DNA from: Zhenhengia yiwuensis
Lineage (GTDB): Bacteria; Bacillota; Clostridia; Lachnospirales; Cellulosilyticaceae
Assembly (NCBI RefSeq): GCF_014384995.1
Contig: NZ_JACRSY010000001.1
Span: forward strand, 62,001 to 126,000
Length of the DNA: 64,000 bases
Direction of reading: 5' to 3'
The notes under the pieces are model-generated. The model searched no databases and was not told where the DNA came from. It worked only from the letters and a program-made list of their open reading frames with translations. Both the position numbers and the translations under genes were made by a program. This document shows, in pieces, positions 34,805-43,927 of this stretch (position 1 is its first letter; every line of letters starts with the position of its first letter).

Positions 34805-36541
34805 ATGCAAGCTATTTTACAATATGGGTTTTATTTAATCATTCTTGTAGTGTTAGCCATTCCACTAGGCAGCTACATGGGAAAGGTAATGAATGGAGAA
34901 AAAGTTTTTCTTTCTAAAATTCTCTTACCATGCGAGAACTTCATTTATAGAATGTTAAAGATTGATAAGAAAGAAGATATGCATTGGAAGAAATACGCAA
35001 TGTGCACCCTGGCATTTAATGCTATAGGTTTCGCATTTTTATATTTACTATTAGTATTACAAAGGTTCTTGCCACTCAACCCAGAAAATATAGAAGGGAA
35101 CTCTTGGCATCTGGCATTCAACACAGCATCGAGCTTCATAACAAATACGAACTGGCAAGCCTACTCCGGTGAAAATGCATTAAGTTACTTCTCACAAATG
35201 ATGGGACTTACGGTACAAAACTTTGTGTCAGCAGCAGTAGGTATTGTTGTACTCTTTGCACTTATCAGAGGGTTTGTAAGAGTTGAAGAAAAAGGAGTTG
35301 GTAACTTCTTTATAGATATGACACGTACTATTCTTTATGTACTTATTCCGCTTTCAATTGTAGTTACATTAGGAATTGCATCACAAGGTGTTGTTCAAAG
35401 CTTTAAACCTTACGAAACAGTTACTTTAGTTGAACCTATTGAACTTGAAGATGGCAGTGTAGTAACAGAACAAGTTGTGCCACTTGGACCGGCAGCGAGT
35501 CAGATAGCTATTAAGCAATTAGGAACTAATGGTGGTGGTTTTATGGGTGCTAACTCGGCTCATCCACTTGAAAACCCAACACCATTTTCAAACTTACTTG
35601 AAATGATTTCAATTTTACTTATTCCTGCAGCACTATGCTTTACTTTTGGACGTAATGTAAAAGATAAAAAACAAGGTATTGCAATCTTTAGCGCTATGTT
35701 TATTATGCTAGTCATCGCACTTAGTGTTATAGCCGTGAATGAACATGCAGCTACACCACAGCTTGCACAAGAAGGTGCTGTTAATATATTAGCTGAAAAT
35801 CAAGCTGGTGGTAACATGGAAGGAAAAGAAGCAAGATTTGGTATTGCAACTTCTGGGACATGGGCAGCCTTTACAACAGCGGCTTCTAATGGATCTGTAA
35901 ACTCCATGCACGATAGTTATACACCAATAGGTGGTATGGTTACAATGCTTCTTATGCAACTTGGAGAAGTAGTGTTTGGTGGCGTGGGCTGTGGCCTTTA
36001 CGGTATGCTTGGATTTGCAATTTTAACAGTCTTTATTGCTGGTCTTATGGTAGGACGTACACCAGAATATTTAGGTAAAAAAATTGAACCTTTTGAAATG
36101 AAGATGGCAGTACTGGTATGCCTTGCAACGCCTATTGGTATCTTAGTAGGAAGTGGTATTGCAGCACTTATACCGACTATTGCAGATAGTTTAAATAATT
36201 CAGGAGCTCATGGCTTCTCAGAATTACTGTATGCTTATTCATCAGCAGGTGGTAATAATGGTTCAGCTTTTGCTGGTTTTAATGCAAATACACCATTTTT
36301 AAATGTAAGCATAGGAATTGTTATGTTATTCGCACGTTTTGCTCCAATGGTTGCAACACTTGCAATTGCAGGAAGCTTAGTAGGTAAGAAAAAAGTAGCA
36401 GTAAGTGTAGGAACATTACCTACACATAATGCTTTATTTGTTGCTTTATTAATCTTCATTGTACTTTTAATTGGCGCACTGAGTTTCTTCCCAGCTTTAG
36501 CGCTTGGTCCTATTGCTGAATATTTCCAAATGATTGCATAA
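34805..36541 (+). CDS. kdpA: Potassium-transporting ATPase, K+-binding subunit KdpA
   Basis: 578 residues with about ten to twelve membrane segments and four selectivity-filter-like loops, including FITNTNWQAYSGENALSY, LGTNGGGFMGANSAHP and SAGGNNGSAFAGF. KdpA forms the high-affinity K+ path of the KdpFABC complex. AAGGAGGAAAG lies before ATG 34805; the in-frame GTG at 34775 is upstream of that site and rejected. First gene of the kdp cluster. I do not see a kdpF ORF before it. Confidence 0.97.
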   Translation: MQAILQYGFYLIILVVLAIPLGSYMGKVMNGEKVFLSKILLPCENFIYRMLKIDKKEDMHWKKYAMCTLAFNAIGFAFLYLLLVLQRFLPLNPENIEGNSWHLAFNTASSFITNTNWQAYSGENALSYFSQMMGLTVQNFVSAAVGIVVLFALIRGFVRVEEKGVGNFFIDMTRTILYVLIPLSIVVTLGIASQGVVQSFKPYETVTLVEPIELEDGSVVTEQVVPLGPAASQIAIKQLGTNGGGFMGANSAHPLENPTPFSNLLEMISILLIPAALCFTFGRNVKDKKQGIAIFSAMFIMLVIALSVIAVNEHAATPQLAQEGAVNILAENQAGGNMEGKEARFGIATSGTWAAFTTAASNGSVNSMHDSYTPIGGMVTMLLMQLGEVVFGGVGCGLYGMLGFAILTVFIAGLMVGRTPEYLGKKIEPFEMKMAVLVCLATPIGILVGSGIAALIPTIADSLNNSGAHGFSELLYAYSSAGGNNGSAFAGFNANTPFLNVSIGIVMLFARFAPMVATLAIAGSLVGKKKVAVSVGTLPTHNALFVALLIFIVLLIGALSFFPALALGPIAEYFQMIA

Positions 36542-36563
36542 AGATTAAGAAAGGGTGACCTCT

Positions 36564-38636
36564 ATGAGTTCTAAAAATACAAATAATTTTGGGGGCAAAG
36601 CAATGATAACAAGAGCGATTAAAGACTCTTTTCTTAAGCTTGATCCTAAAGTTCAGGTGAAAAATCCTGTTATGTTCTTAGTTTATATATCTTCTATTTT
36701 AACAAGTGTTTTATATGTGTTCGCACTATTTGGATATAAAGATGCTGCGCCGGGCTTTATTTTAGGAACAGCTATTATTCTTTGGTTTACTGTACTTTTT
36801 GCTAACTTTGCTGAAGCCATTGCAGAAGGTAGGGGTAAAGCGCAAGCAGATGCCTTACGTGCTTCTAAAAAAGACGTAGAGGCACATAAAATTGAATCTA
36901 TTGCTACGAAAGAAATGAGTATAGCAGTTCCATCTACCAGCCTTAAAAAAGGTGATCTTGTTATTGTTCACGCTGGTGAGCAAATTCCAGCTGATGGTGA
37001 AGTTATAGATGGTGCAGCTTCTGTAGATGAAAGTGCCATTACAGGTGAGTCAGCACCAGTTATTCGTGAAAGTGGTGGGGATAGAAGTGCCGTAACAGGT
37101 GGAACAACAGTTATTTCAGACTGGATCGTTATTGAAGTAACAAGTGAGGCTGGAGAAAGTTTCCTTGATAAGATGATTGCAATGGTTGAAGGTGCATCAC
37201 GTAAGAAGACACCTAATGAAATTGCACTTGAAATTCTTCTTATTGCCTTAACCGTCATCTTTATTCTTGTAACAGCATCACTTTATTCTTATTCAGATTT
37301 TTCTGCTAAACAAGCAGGCATAGACAATCCAATTTCTATTACATCTTTAGTGGCCTTACTTGTATGTCTTGCACCTACAACAATCGGTGCCTTACTTTCA
37401 GCAATTGGTATTGCAGGAATGAGTAGACTTAATCAGGCGAATGTACTTGCTATGAGTGGTCGTGCCATTGAAGCTGCTGGTGACGTCGATATCTTAATGC
37501 TTGATAAAACGGGAACTATTACACTTGGTAACCGTCAAGCATATGCTTTTATTCCAGTAGATGGTGCTACAGAGGAGGAAGTTGCAGATGCAGCGCAGCT
37601 CTCATCACTGGCTGATGAAACGCCAGAAGGACGTAGTATTGTTGTACTTGCAAAAGAAAAATTTGGTATACGTGGCCGTAATCTTAGTGAGCTTCATATG
37701 GAGTTCATTCCATTTACAGCTAAAACACGTATGAGTGGTGTAGACTTTAATGGGATAGAAATCAGGAAAGGTGCAGCAGAAGCTGTCAAAGAATATGTAC
37801 TTCAAAATGGTGCTAAATATAGTAAACAATGTGAAGAAGCTGTTAAGGCTATTTCTAATCAAGGTGGTACACCACTTGTTGTTGCTAAAAATTACAAAAT
37901 TTTAGGTGTTATTCACTTAAAAGATATCATTAAACAAGGTGTTAAAGAGAAATTCGCAGACTTACGTAAAATGGGTATTAAAACAATCATGATTACTGGG
38001 GATAACCCCCTTACAGCTGCAGCAATCGCAGCAGAAGCTGGTGTAGATGACTTCTTAGCTGAAGCAACACCAGAAGGTAAGCTTGAAATGATTCGTGATT
38101 TCCAAGCAAAAGGGCACCTGGTAGCCATGACAGGTGATGGTACAAATGATGCACCAGCCCTTGCACAAGCTGACGTAGCTGTAGCAATGAATACAGGAAC
38201 ACAGGCAGCAAAAGAAGCAGGAAACATGGTAGACTTAGATTCTTCACCAACTAAACTGATTGATATTGTACGTATTGGTAAACAGCTTCTTATGACAAGA
38301 GGAAGTCTTACAACATTTAGTATTGCAAATGACCTTGCAAAATACTTTGCAATTATTCCGGCCTTATTTATGGGACTTTATCCAGGGCTTTCTAAACTTA
38401 ATATCATGGGGCTTCACAGTGCAGAAAGTGCAATCTTTTCAGCAGTTATCTACAATGCACTTATCATTGTTGCTCTCATTCCACTTGCGCTTAAAGGTGT
38501 TAAATATAGAGAAGTCTCTGCTACAAAATTACTTACACGTAATCTTTGGATTTACGGTGTAGGTGGCATTATCACACCATTTATTGCAATTAAAATTATC
38601 GATGTTTTTATTACTGCAATTGGATTCATACGATAA
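36564..38636 (+). CDS. kdpB: Potassium-transporting P-type ATPase subunit KdpB
   Basis: 690 residues. The phosphorylation site is Asp314 in MLDKTGTITLG, with the actuator motif ITGESAPVI near 150-158, TGDNPLTAAAIA, and the hinge GDGTNDAPALAQADVAVAMN. It hydrolyses ATP to drive K+ uptake through KdpA. The upstream GTG at 36555 is rejected in favour of ATG 36564 with AAGGGTG before it. It starts 22 bases after kdpA and is followed closely by kdpC. Confidence 0.97.
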   Translation: MSSKNTNNFGGKAMITRAIKDSFLKLDPKVQVKNPVMFLVYISSILTSVLYVFALFGYKDAAPGFILGTAIILWFTVLFANFAEAIAEGRGKAQADALRASKKDVEAHKIESIATKEMSIAVPSTSLKKGDLVIVHAGEQIPADGEVIDGAASVDESAITGESAPVIRESGGDRSAVTGGTTVISDWIVIEVTSEAGESFLDKMIAMVEGASRKKTPNEIALEILLIALTVIFILVTASLYSYSDFSAKQAGIDNPISITSLVALLVCLAPTTIGALLSAIGIAGMSRLNQANVLAMSGRAIEAAGDVDILMLDKTGTITLGNRQAYAFIPVDGATEEEVADAAQLSSLADETPEGRSIVVLAKEKFGIRGRNLSELHMEFIPFTAKTRMSGVDFNGIEIRKGAAEAVKEYVLQNGAKYSKQCEEAVKAISNQGGTPLVVAKNYKILGVIHLKDIIKQGVKEKFADLRKMGIKTIMITGDNPLTAAAIAAEAGVDDFLAEATPEGKLEMIRDFQAKGHLVAMTGDGTNDAPALAQADVAVAMNTGTQAAKEAGNMVDLDSSPTKLIDIVRIGKQLLMTRGSLTTFSIANDLAKYFAIIPALFMGLYPGLSKLNIMGLHSAESAIFSAVIYNALIIVALIPLALKGVKYREVSATKLLTRNLWIYGVGGIITPFIAIKIIDVFITAIGFIR

Positions 38637-38665
38637 GGCGTATGAATCCTAAAGGAGGATTTATA

Positions 38666-39271
38666 ATGGAAAGTATGAATAAAGTTTTATTAAGAGTGTT
38701 AGGTTTTTTCCTCATTCTTACAGTATTATGTGGGGGTATTTATACTTTTGCTATGACAGGAGTTGTTCAAGTATTATTTAATGAAAAGGCGAATGGTAGT
38801 ATTATACAAATAGATGGTAAGAAATACGGAAGTAGTTTATTGGGTCAACAATATACAGATATGGGACATATGTGGGGGCGTATTATGAATATTGATACAG
38901 GTACTTATACTGATGATGATGGTAATCCTGTAATGTATGCAGGTCCATCTAATATTAGCCCAGCAGGTGAAGGATATGAAGCACTTGTTGCAGAAAGAGT
39001 AGAAATGATTCGTGCAGCCCATCCTGAAAAAGGTGACGCGCCTATTCCAGTAGACTTAGTTACAAGCTCCGGTAGTGGTTTAGATCCACATATTTCACTT
39101 GCAGCAGCCGAGTACCAAATCACACGTATTGCAAATAACTCGGACCATTCTGAAGAAGAAATAAGAGCGATTGTTGAGAAGTATACAACAGGAAGATTCC
39201 TTGGGGTATTAGGAGAACCCGTTGTTAATGTATTAAAAGTTAATCTTGCACTGGATGGTATTTTAAAATAG
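38666..39271 (+). CDS. kdpC: Potassium-transporting ATPase subunit KdpC
   Basis: 201 residues with one N-terminal membrane segment (about 6-28) and an extracytoplasmic domain. YAGPSNISPAGEGYEALVAE and PVDLVTSSGSGLDPHISLAA are the conserved KdpC segments. KdpC stabilises the complex and raises its K+/ATP affinity. AAAGGAGG lies before ATG 38666; an upstream ATG at 38642 in the same frame precedes that site and is not preferred. The next gene starts 21 bases later. Confidence 0.96.
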   Translation: MESMNKVLLRVLGFFLILTVLCGGIYTFAMTGVVQVLFNEKANGSIIQIDGKKYGSSLLGQQYTDMGHMWGRIMNIDTGTYTDDDGNPVMYAGPSNISPAGEGYEALVAERVEMIRAAHPEKGDAPIPVDLVTSSGSGLDPHISLAAAEYQITRIANNSDHSEEEIRAIVEKYTTGRFLGVLGEPVVNVLKVNLALDGILK

Positions 39272-39292
39272 AAAAATAGAGGGGGACGTGAA

Positions 39293-40168
39293 ATGCAGAA
39301 AAAAATCATTGTTTCATCTTGCAAAATAGACAGTGTAGGTTCTGTAAGGGATATGTCACCTTTGAAAATGGCTATTCTACTGGTTTATGAAATAAGTCAT
39401 ACACTTAGAATAAAACCACAAGTTTATAGCTTGCAAGATGAACGCACACTTTGGGTACTCTTTCCAGAAGGTTGCATAGAATGTGATGAGCTACTAGAAG
39501 AGTATGGTATGATTATGGCACTCATTTCTAAACACTATCCGCTTACCTTATATGGTATGATTGATGAATTAGAAGAGGGTGAGGTAGAGGTAAGGATGGA
39601 GCATGAAGAGGTCTTATGTAAGAAAAGAAGCTTTACAGGAAAAGGTTTTAATATGCTTACTTCGGTTTATATGACGTTGAAATTTAATAGTCTTATAGAA
39701 CTCAGTTTTATGGATGAGGGTTTACGTCAGATAGATTTTAATAAAAAATGTATTGCACTTTGTAGTAAATGGCGAGTTGCGCCATTTGCTGCAAAGATTT
39801 TTATACCTAATCTGTTAACGTATTATGCGTACATAGAAACAGGTGAAATTGATAATTTAGAATCTAATCTTTTAGAAGCATTAACAGTAAAACAAATTAT
39901 GGGACTCTGGACAGTGTTCCTAACAGAAGGTACTACAACTGGAGAGTTTGAATATCTATATGATCAGTTTTCACAGGGGAGGGCACTTAAGATGGCCTAT
40001 TGGGAACTAGCCTTAAGGCTCACCCTATCACAACTTAATATTAAAATTGACTACACAGACAATACTTTTAAAATAGAAAATCAAGAAGGTAAATGTATGC
40101 GATTAGATTTTGCATCATCATCAGCTGCTGAAAAACTATTTTTAAAGATTCTCTTTCCGTCATCTTAA
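39293..40168 (+). CDS. Uncharacterised protein between kdpC and kdpD (kdpX position)
   Basis: 291 residues, not recognised. It is soluble by appearance, with no signal peptide or membrane segment, several short hydrophobic patches (LWVLFPEGCIECDELLEEYG near 60) and six cysteines. GAGGGGGACGTG precedes the ATG. I recall that the Clostridium acetobutylicum kdp cluster has an unknown gene, kdpX, at the same place; whether the two are homologous is untested. Its stop codon lies inside the first half of the direct repeat upstream of kdpD. Role in potassium sensing is only suggested by position. Confidence 0.75.
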   Translation: MQKKIIVSSCKIDSVGSVRDMSPLKMAILLVYEISHTLRIKPQVYSLQDERTLWVLFPEGCIECDELLEEYGMIMALISKHYPLTLYGMIDELEEGEVEVRMEHEEVLCKKRSFTGKGFNMLTSVYMTLKFNSLIELSFMDEGLRQIDFNKKCIALCSKWRVAPFAAKIFIPNLLTYYAYIETGEIDNLESNLLEALTVKQIMGLWTVFLTEGTTTGEFEYLYDQFSQGRALKMAYWELALRLTLSQLNIKIDYTDNTFKIENQEGKCMRLDFASSSAAEKLFLKILFPSS

Positions 40169-40180
40169 CATAATCTTAAT
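40162..40180 (+). promoter_or_regulatory. KdpE-box candidate upstream of kdpD
   Basis: ATCTTAACATAATCTTAAT repeats ATCTTAAY with an 11-base period, like the element upstream of kdpA. TATACT at 40223-40228 is a likely -10, 43 bases downstream. It suggests separate, self-controlled transcription of kdpDE. Confidence 0.6.
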
Positions 40181-40225
40181 ACTACACCTTAAATCCTAAT
40201 GCAATGTTGATTTAAGGTGTAGTAT
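40179..40225. repeat. 17-bp perfect inverted repeat before kdpD
   Basis: Arms 40179-40195 and 40209-40225 are perfectly complementary over 17 bp with a 13-base loop. The right arm enters the presumed -10 (40223-40228). There is no T run after it, so it is not a standard terminator. It could be an operator for a dimeric regulator, or a stem in read-through RNA from kdpABC. Confidence 0.8.
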
Positions 40226-40269
40226 ACTATTGCATAGAAAAACAGGTGATTAAAAGAGGTGATTTATAA

Positions 40270-42972
40270 ATGCTAGATAAGCGTCCTAATCCTGATGCCT
40301 TATTAAAGCAGATTACTACGGAAGATTCTCAAAAAAAAATAGGAAAACTTAAAGTTTTCTTTGGTTATGCAGCAGGAGTAGGGAAAACTTTTGCTATGCT
40401 AGATGCAGCACATACTGCCAAAAAAGAAGGGATAGATGTTGTAGCAGGTTATATAGAACCGCATACAAGGCCAGAAACGCTAGCGCTTTTAGAAGGGTTA
40501 GAAATGCTTAAGCCTCTTAATGTTGTACATAAGGGGATTACTTTAAAAGAGTTTAACTTAGATGATGCTATTAAGCGTAACCCGGAACTTATTTTAGTAG
40601 ATGAGCTTGCACATACAAATGCAGAAGACTGTCGTCATCGTAAAAGGTATCAAGATATTGAAGAGCTGCTTAAAGCGGGTATTAATGTTTATACAACAGT
40701 TAATGTACAACATTTAGAAAGTCTTAATGATATTGTAGCATCTATTACTGGTGTTATTGTAAGAGAGCGTATACCTGATAGCGTATTTGATCGTGCAGAT
40801 CAGGTAGAACTGGTAGATATTGAACCAGATGATCTTATTGAAAGATTAAATAAAGGTAAAATTTATAAAGAAAAGCAAGCTAAAAAGGCGCTAGATCATT
40901 TCTTTACAAGAGAAAATTTAGGAGCACTTAGAGAAATTGCTATGCGTCGTACAGCAGATAGGCTTAATAAGGTAGTAGAAAAAAATAAAACCTGTGCTCA
41001 TAGTGGGGAGTATTTTATAGCAGAGCATATTTTAATTTGTCTTTCTAGTTCACCATCTAATGCAAAAGTTATTAGAACGGCAGCAAGGATGGCAGATGCT
41101 TTCCATGGGTCTTTTACGGCCTTATTTGTAGAGACACCAAATAGACAGGAATTGTCTAGAGAAAATAAAATACGATTGCAAGAAAATCTAAAACTTGCTG
41201 AGCAGTTAGGTGCGCGTATTGCAACCGTATATGGAGATGATGTACCTTATCAAATAGCAGAATATGCTAAGGTAAGTGGCATTTCTAAGATTATTATTGG
41301 ACGTTCTAATAATAAAAAGTCGTGGTTTAACAGAAAAGCTAGTTTTGTAGAGCGTCTAACAAGTTTAGCACCTAATATAGATATTTATATTATTCCAGAT
41401 AGTAGAGCACCTTATCTTGTCAAACAAGTTAAGCGACTGAAAGTTTATAGACTTTCGGTAGTAGAGCTTGTAAAATCTCTATCTGTATTAGGTGTTGCAA
41501 CTTGTATTGGCTTATGGTTTGCTCATATAGGATTTAGCGAGGAGAATATTATAACTATTTATATTTTAGGTGCCTTAATGACAGCTATGATTACAAGAGG
41601 TCGTATTTATAGCATCTTATCATCTTTTGCAAGTTTACTAGTATTCAATTTTTTCTTTATAGAACCGAAGTTTACACTATATTCATATGATGCAGGTTAT
41701 GCTGTAACTTTTGCTGTAATGTTTATAGCAGGTTTTATTACAAGCAACTTAGCCATAAGGGTAAAAGAACAAGCTCGGCAGTCTGCTTTAAAAGCCTATC
41801 GTACCGAAATTCTACTGGAGACTAGCCAAAAGCTTCAAAGGGCTCGAAATAAAGAGGAGATTTATAGCGAAGTTGCACATCAGATTAATAAACTTTTAAG
41901 TCGGATGATTATTCTGTATCCTGGAAATGGAGATGTATTAGGGCCTCCGACTGTTTTTGCTAACCCGATAAATAATAATGAAGCAGATTATTATACCAAT
42001 ACAGATGAGCGTGCTGTAGCGCAGTGGGTTTATAAGAATAATAAGCATGCAGGGGCAACGACTAATACACTTCCAGGAGCAAAGTGTCTATATCTTGCTA
42101 TAAGAAATCAAAATATGGTATTTTGCGTAGTGGGCATTGTAATGGAGAAAGATAAAACTTTAGGCGCATTTGAAAAAAATCTTTTAATTGCTATGCTTGG
42201 AGAATGTGCACTTGCTTTAGAGAAAGATTATATAACAGAGACAAAGAATCAAGTTGAGATGGAAGCTCAGAGGGAGCAGCTTAGATCTAATCTCTTACGT
42301 GCTATTTCTCATGATTTACGTACACCTCTTACAAGTATATCTGGTAATGCAGGTATATTACTAAGTAACTCAGATGTATTAGATGAAATGAAGAAACAGC
42401 AACTTTATGGGGATATTTACGAAGATTCTATGTGGCTTATTAATTTAGTTGAAAATTTACTTTCTATAACGCGGATAGATAATGGTACACTGAATTTAAA
42501 GATACATCCTGAACTAATAGATGAAGTCATTCAAGAAGCACTTGCACATATTACTAGGCGCAGTAGTGAACATTGTATTACAGTAGATGTACAGGGTGAT
42601 TTGCTTATGGCAAAGATGGATTCAAGATTGGTTATACAGGTCATTATTAATATTGTTAATAATGCTGTGAAGTATACAAAGGTGGGGTCACATATTCATA
42701 TTATGGCTAAACCTTTAGGCGATAAAGTTTTAGTAGAGATAGGTGATGATGGAGAAGGAATTTCAGATAAAGATAAGGAGAAATTATTTGATATGTTCTT
42801 TACTGTTGATAAAAATAGCGGAGATGGTAGACGAGGATTAGGTCTGGGGCTATCACTTTGCAAATCTATTGTACATGCCCATGGTGGAACAATTTATGTA
42901 AAGGATAATAAACCTAAAGGAACACTATTTGGTTTTACCTTACAGGCTGAGGAGGTAAATGTGGATGAATAA
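40270..42972 (+). CDS. kdpD: Potassium-responsive sensor histidine kinase KdpD
   Basis: 900 residues. The KdpD N-terminal domain has the P-loop GYAAGVGKTFAMLDAA (about 32-47) and LVDELAHTNAEDCRHRKRY. A universal-stress domain follows (about 245-380), then four membrane segments (about 395-500, VFNFFFIEPKFTLYSYD), a GAF-like region and the kinase core with His681 in AISHDLRTPLTS and the ATP lid GDDGEGISD and GLGLGLSLCKSIV. It senses K+ limitation or turgor and phosphorylates KdpE. GAGGTGAT precedes the ATG. Confidence 0.97.
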   Translation: MLDKRPNPDALLKQITTEDSQKKIGKLKVFFGYAAGVGKTFAMLDAAHTAKKEGIDVVAGYIEPHTRPETLALLEGLEMLKPLNVVHKGITLKEFNLDDAIKRNPELILVDELAHTNAEDCRHRKRYQDIEELLKAGINVYTTVNVQHLESLNDIVASITGVIVRERIPDSVFDRADQVELVDIEPDDLIERLNKGKIYKEKQAKKALDHFFTRENLGALREIAMRRTADRLNKVVEKNKTCAHSGEYFIAEHILICLSSSPSNAKVIRTAARMADAFHGSFTALFVETPNRQELSRENKIRLQENLKLAEQLGARIATVYGDDVPYQIAEYAKVSGISKIIIGRSNNKKSWFNRKASFVERLTSLAPNIDIYIIPDSRAPYLVKQVKRLKVYRLSVVELVKSLSVLGVATCIGLWFAHIGFSEENIITIYILGALMTAMITRGRIYSILSSFASLLVFNFFFIEPKFTLYSYDAGYAVTFAVMFIAGFITSNLAIRVKEQARQSALKAYRTEILLETSQKLQRARNKEEIYSEVAHQINKLLSRMIILYPGNGDVLGPPTVFANPINNNEADYYTNTDERAVAQWVYKNNKHAGATTNTLPGAKCLYLAIRNQNMVFCVVGIVMEKDKTLGAFEKNLLIAMLGECALALEKDYITETKNQVEMEAQREQLRSNLLRAISHDLRTPLTSISGNAGILLSNSDVLDEMKKQQLYGDIYEDSMWLINLVENLLSITRIDNGTLNLKIHPELIDEVIQEALAHITRRSSEHCITVDVQGDLLMAKMDSRLVIQVIINIVNNAVKYTKVGSHIHIMAKPLGDKVLVEIGDDGEGISDKDKEKLFDMFFTVDKNSGDGRRGLGLGLSLCKSIVHAHGGTIYVKDNKPKGTLFGFTLQAEEVNVDE

Positions 42973-43672
42973 ACCTATGATTTTAGTAGTAGAAGATGAT
43001 AAAGCAGTAAGAAATCTTATTACCACAACATTAGAGACGCAGGATTATCAGTTTCATACAGCAAGTACTGGAGGTGAGTCTATATTAGAGGCTATATCAC
43101 ATAAGCCAGATATTATTATTTTAGATCTGGGATTACCTGATATGGATGGCATTGACATTATAAAGAAAATACGTACTTGGTCTAATGTGCCTATTATTGT
43201 TGTTAGTGCAAGAAGTGAAGATCGTGATAAAATTGATGCATTAGATGCAGGAGCAGATGATTATTTAACAAAACCTTTTAGTGTAGAGGAGCTTTTAGCT
43301 AGACTACGTGTAACATTGCGTAGAGTACAATACGATTATATAAAAAATATACAAAATGATAGTGTGTTTATTAATGGGGGGCTTAAAATTGATTATGCAG
43401 CGGGCTGTGTATGGGTAGATGAAAAAGAAATTCATTTAACGCCTATTGAGTATAAACTTTTGTGTTTACTTGCTAAAAATGTAGGAAAGGTACTTACTCA
43501 TAATTTTATCTTAAAAGAAGTATGGGTTAATGCCTTACCAGATGATACACCTTCCCTACGTGTTTTTATGGCAACTCTGAGGAAAAAAATTGAGAAAGTA
43601 CCATCAAATCCTAAATATATACAAACGCATATTGGAGTAGGTTATCGTATGCTGCGTATCGATGAAATTTAG
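42965..43672 (+). CDS. kdpE: Response regulator KdpE
   Basis: 235 residues. The receiver domain has Asp54 in IIILDLGLPDMDG as phosphorylation site, acidic residues in LVVEDDKAVRNL and Lys in LTKPFSVEELLARLRV. An OmpR-type winged helix follows (LTPIEYKLLCLLAKNVG; SLRVFMATLRKKIE). It activates kdp operons, probably through the repeats at 34707 and 40162. GGAGG at 42951 is nine bases from ATG 42965 and three from ATG 42959, so 42965 is preferred. It overlaps the kdpD end by 8 bases. Confidence 0.96.
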   Translation: MNKPMILVVEDDKAVRNLITTTLETQDYQFHTASTGGESILEAISHKPDIIILDLGLPDMDGIDIIKKIRTWSNVPIIVVSARSEDRDKIDALDAGADDYLTKPFSVEELLARLRVTLRRVQYDYIKNIQNDSVFINGGLKIDYAAGCVWVDEKEIHLTPIEYKLLCLLAKNVGKVLTHNFILKEVWVNALPDDTPSLRVFMATLRKKIEKVPSNPKYIQTHIGVGYRMLRIDEI

Positions 43673-43849
43673 TATTTATTTTAATAAGTTTGTTTTGCTA
43701 TTAATTTACAGTTTCATAAAAATATATAAAAATAGAACAATTTATCTAGAAAAAGGGAAAAAACGCACATCATAAGCACTAAATAAAAGTAAAATAATTA
43801 GGCATACTATATAAATATCAACAAAAATAAGAAATTCAGCTATTCACAC

Positions 43850-43879
43850 TTGAATATAACCATTTAAATACAGTATTAT
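43850..43879 (+). promoter_or_regulatory. Sigma-A promoter of pyk
   Basis: TTGAAT at 43850-43855, an 18-base spacer and TATTAT at 43874-43879. It lies in an AT-rich 255-base gap after kdpE in which I see no other gene. Confidence 0.55.
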
Positions 43880-43927
43880 GTTAGTTGAAGAAATAGTTAA
43901 GACAGCTAGAATATTGGAGTGAAAAAC

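Noticed and set aside
37913..38250. Two open frames on the minus strand opposite kdpB
   Set aside because: They have no ribosome site, mirror the codon pattern of kdpB and match no family. They are antisense shadows.
40179..40225. Inverted repeat before kdpD as an intrinsic terminator
   Set aside because: No T run follows and the right arm overlaps the probable -10, so an operator or leader element is more likely.
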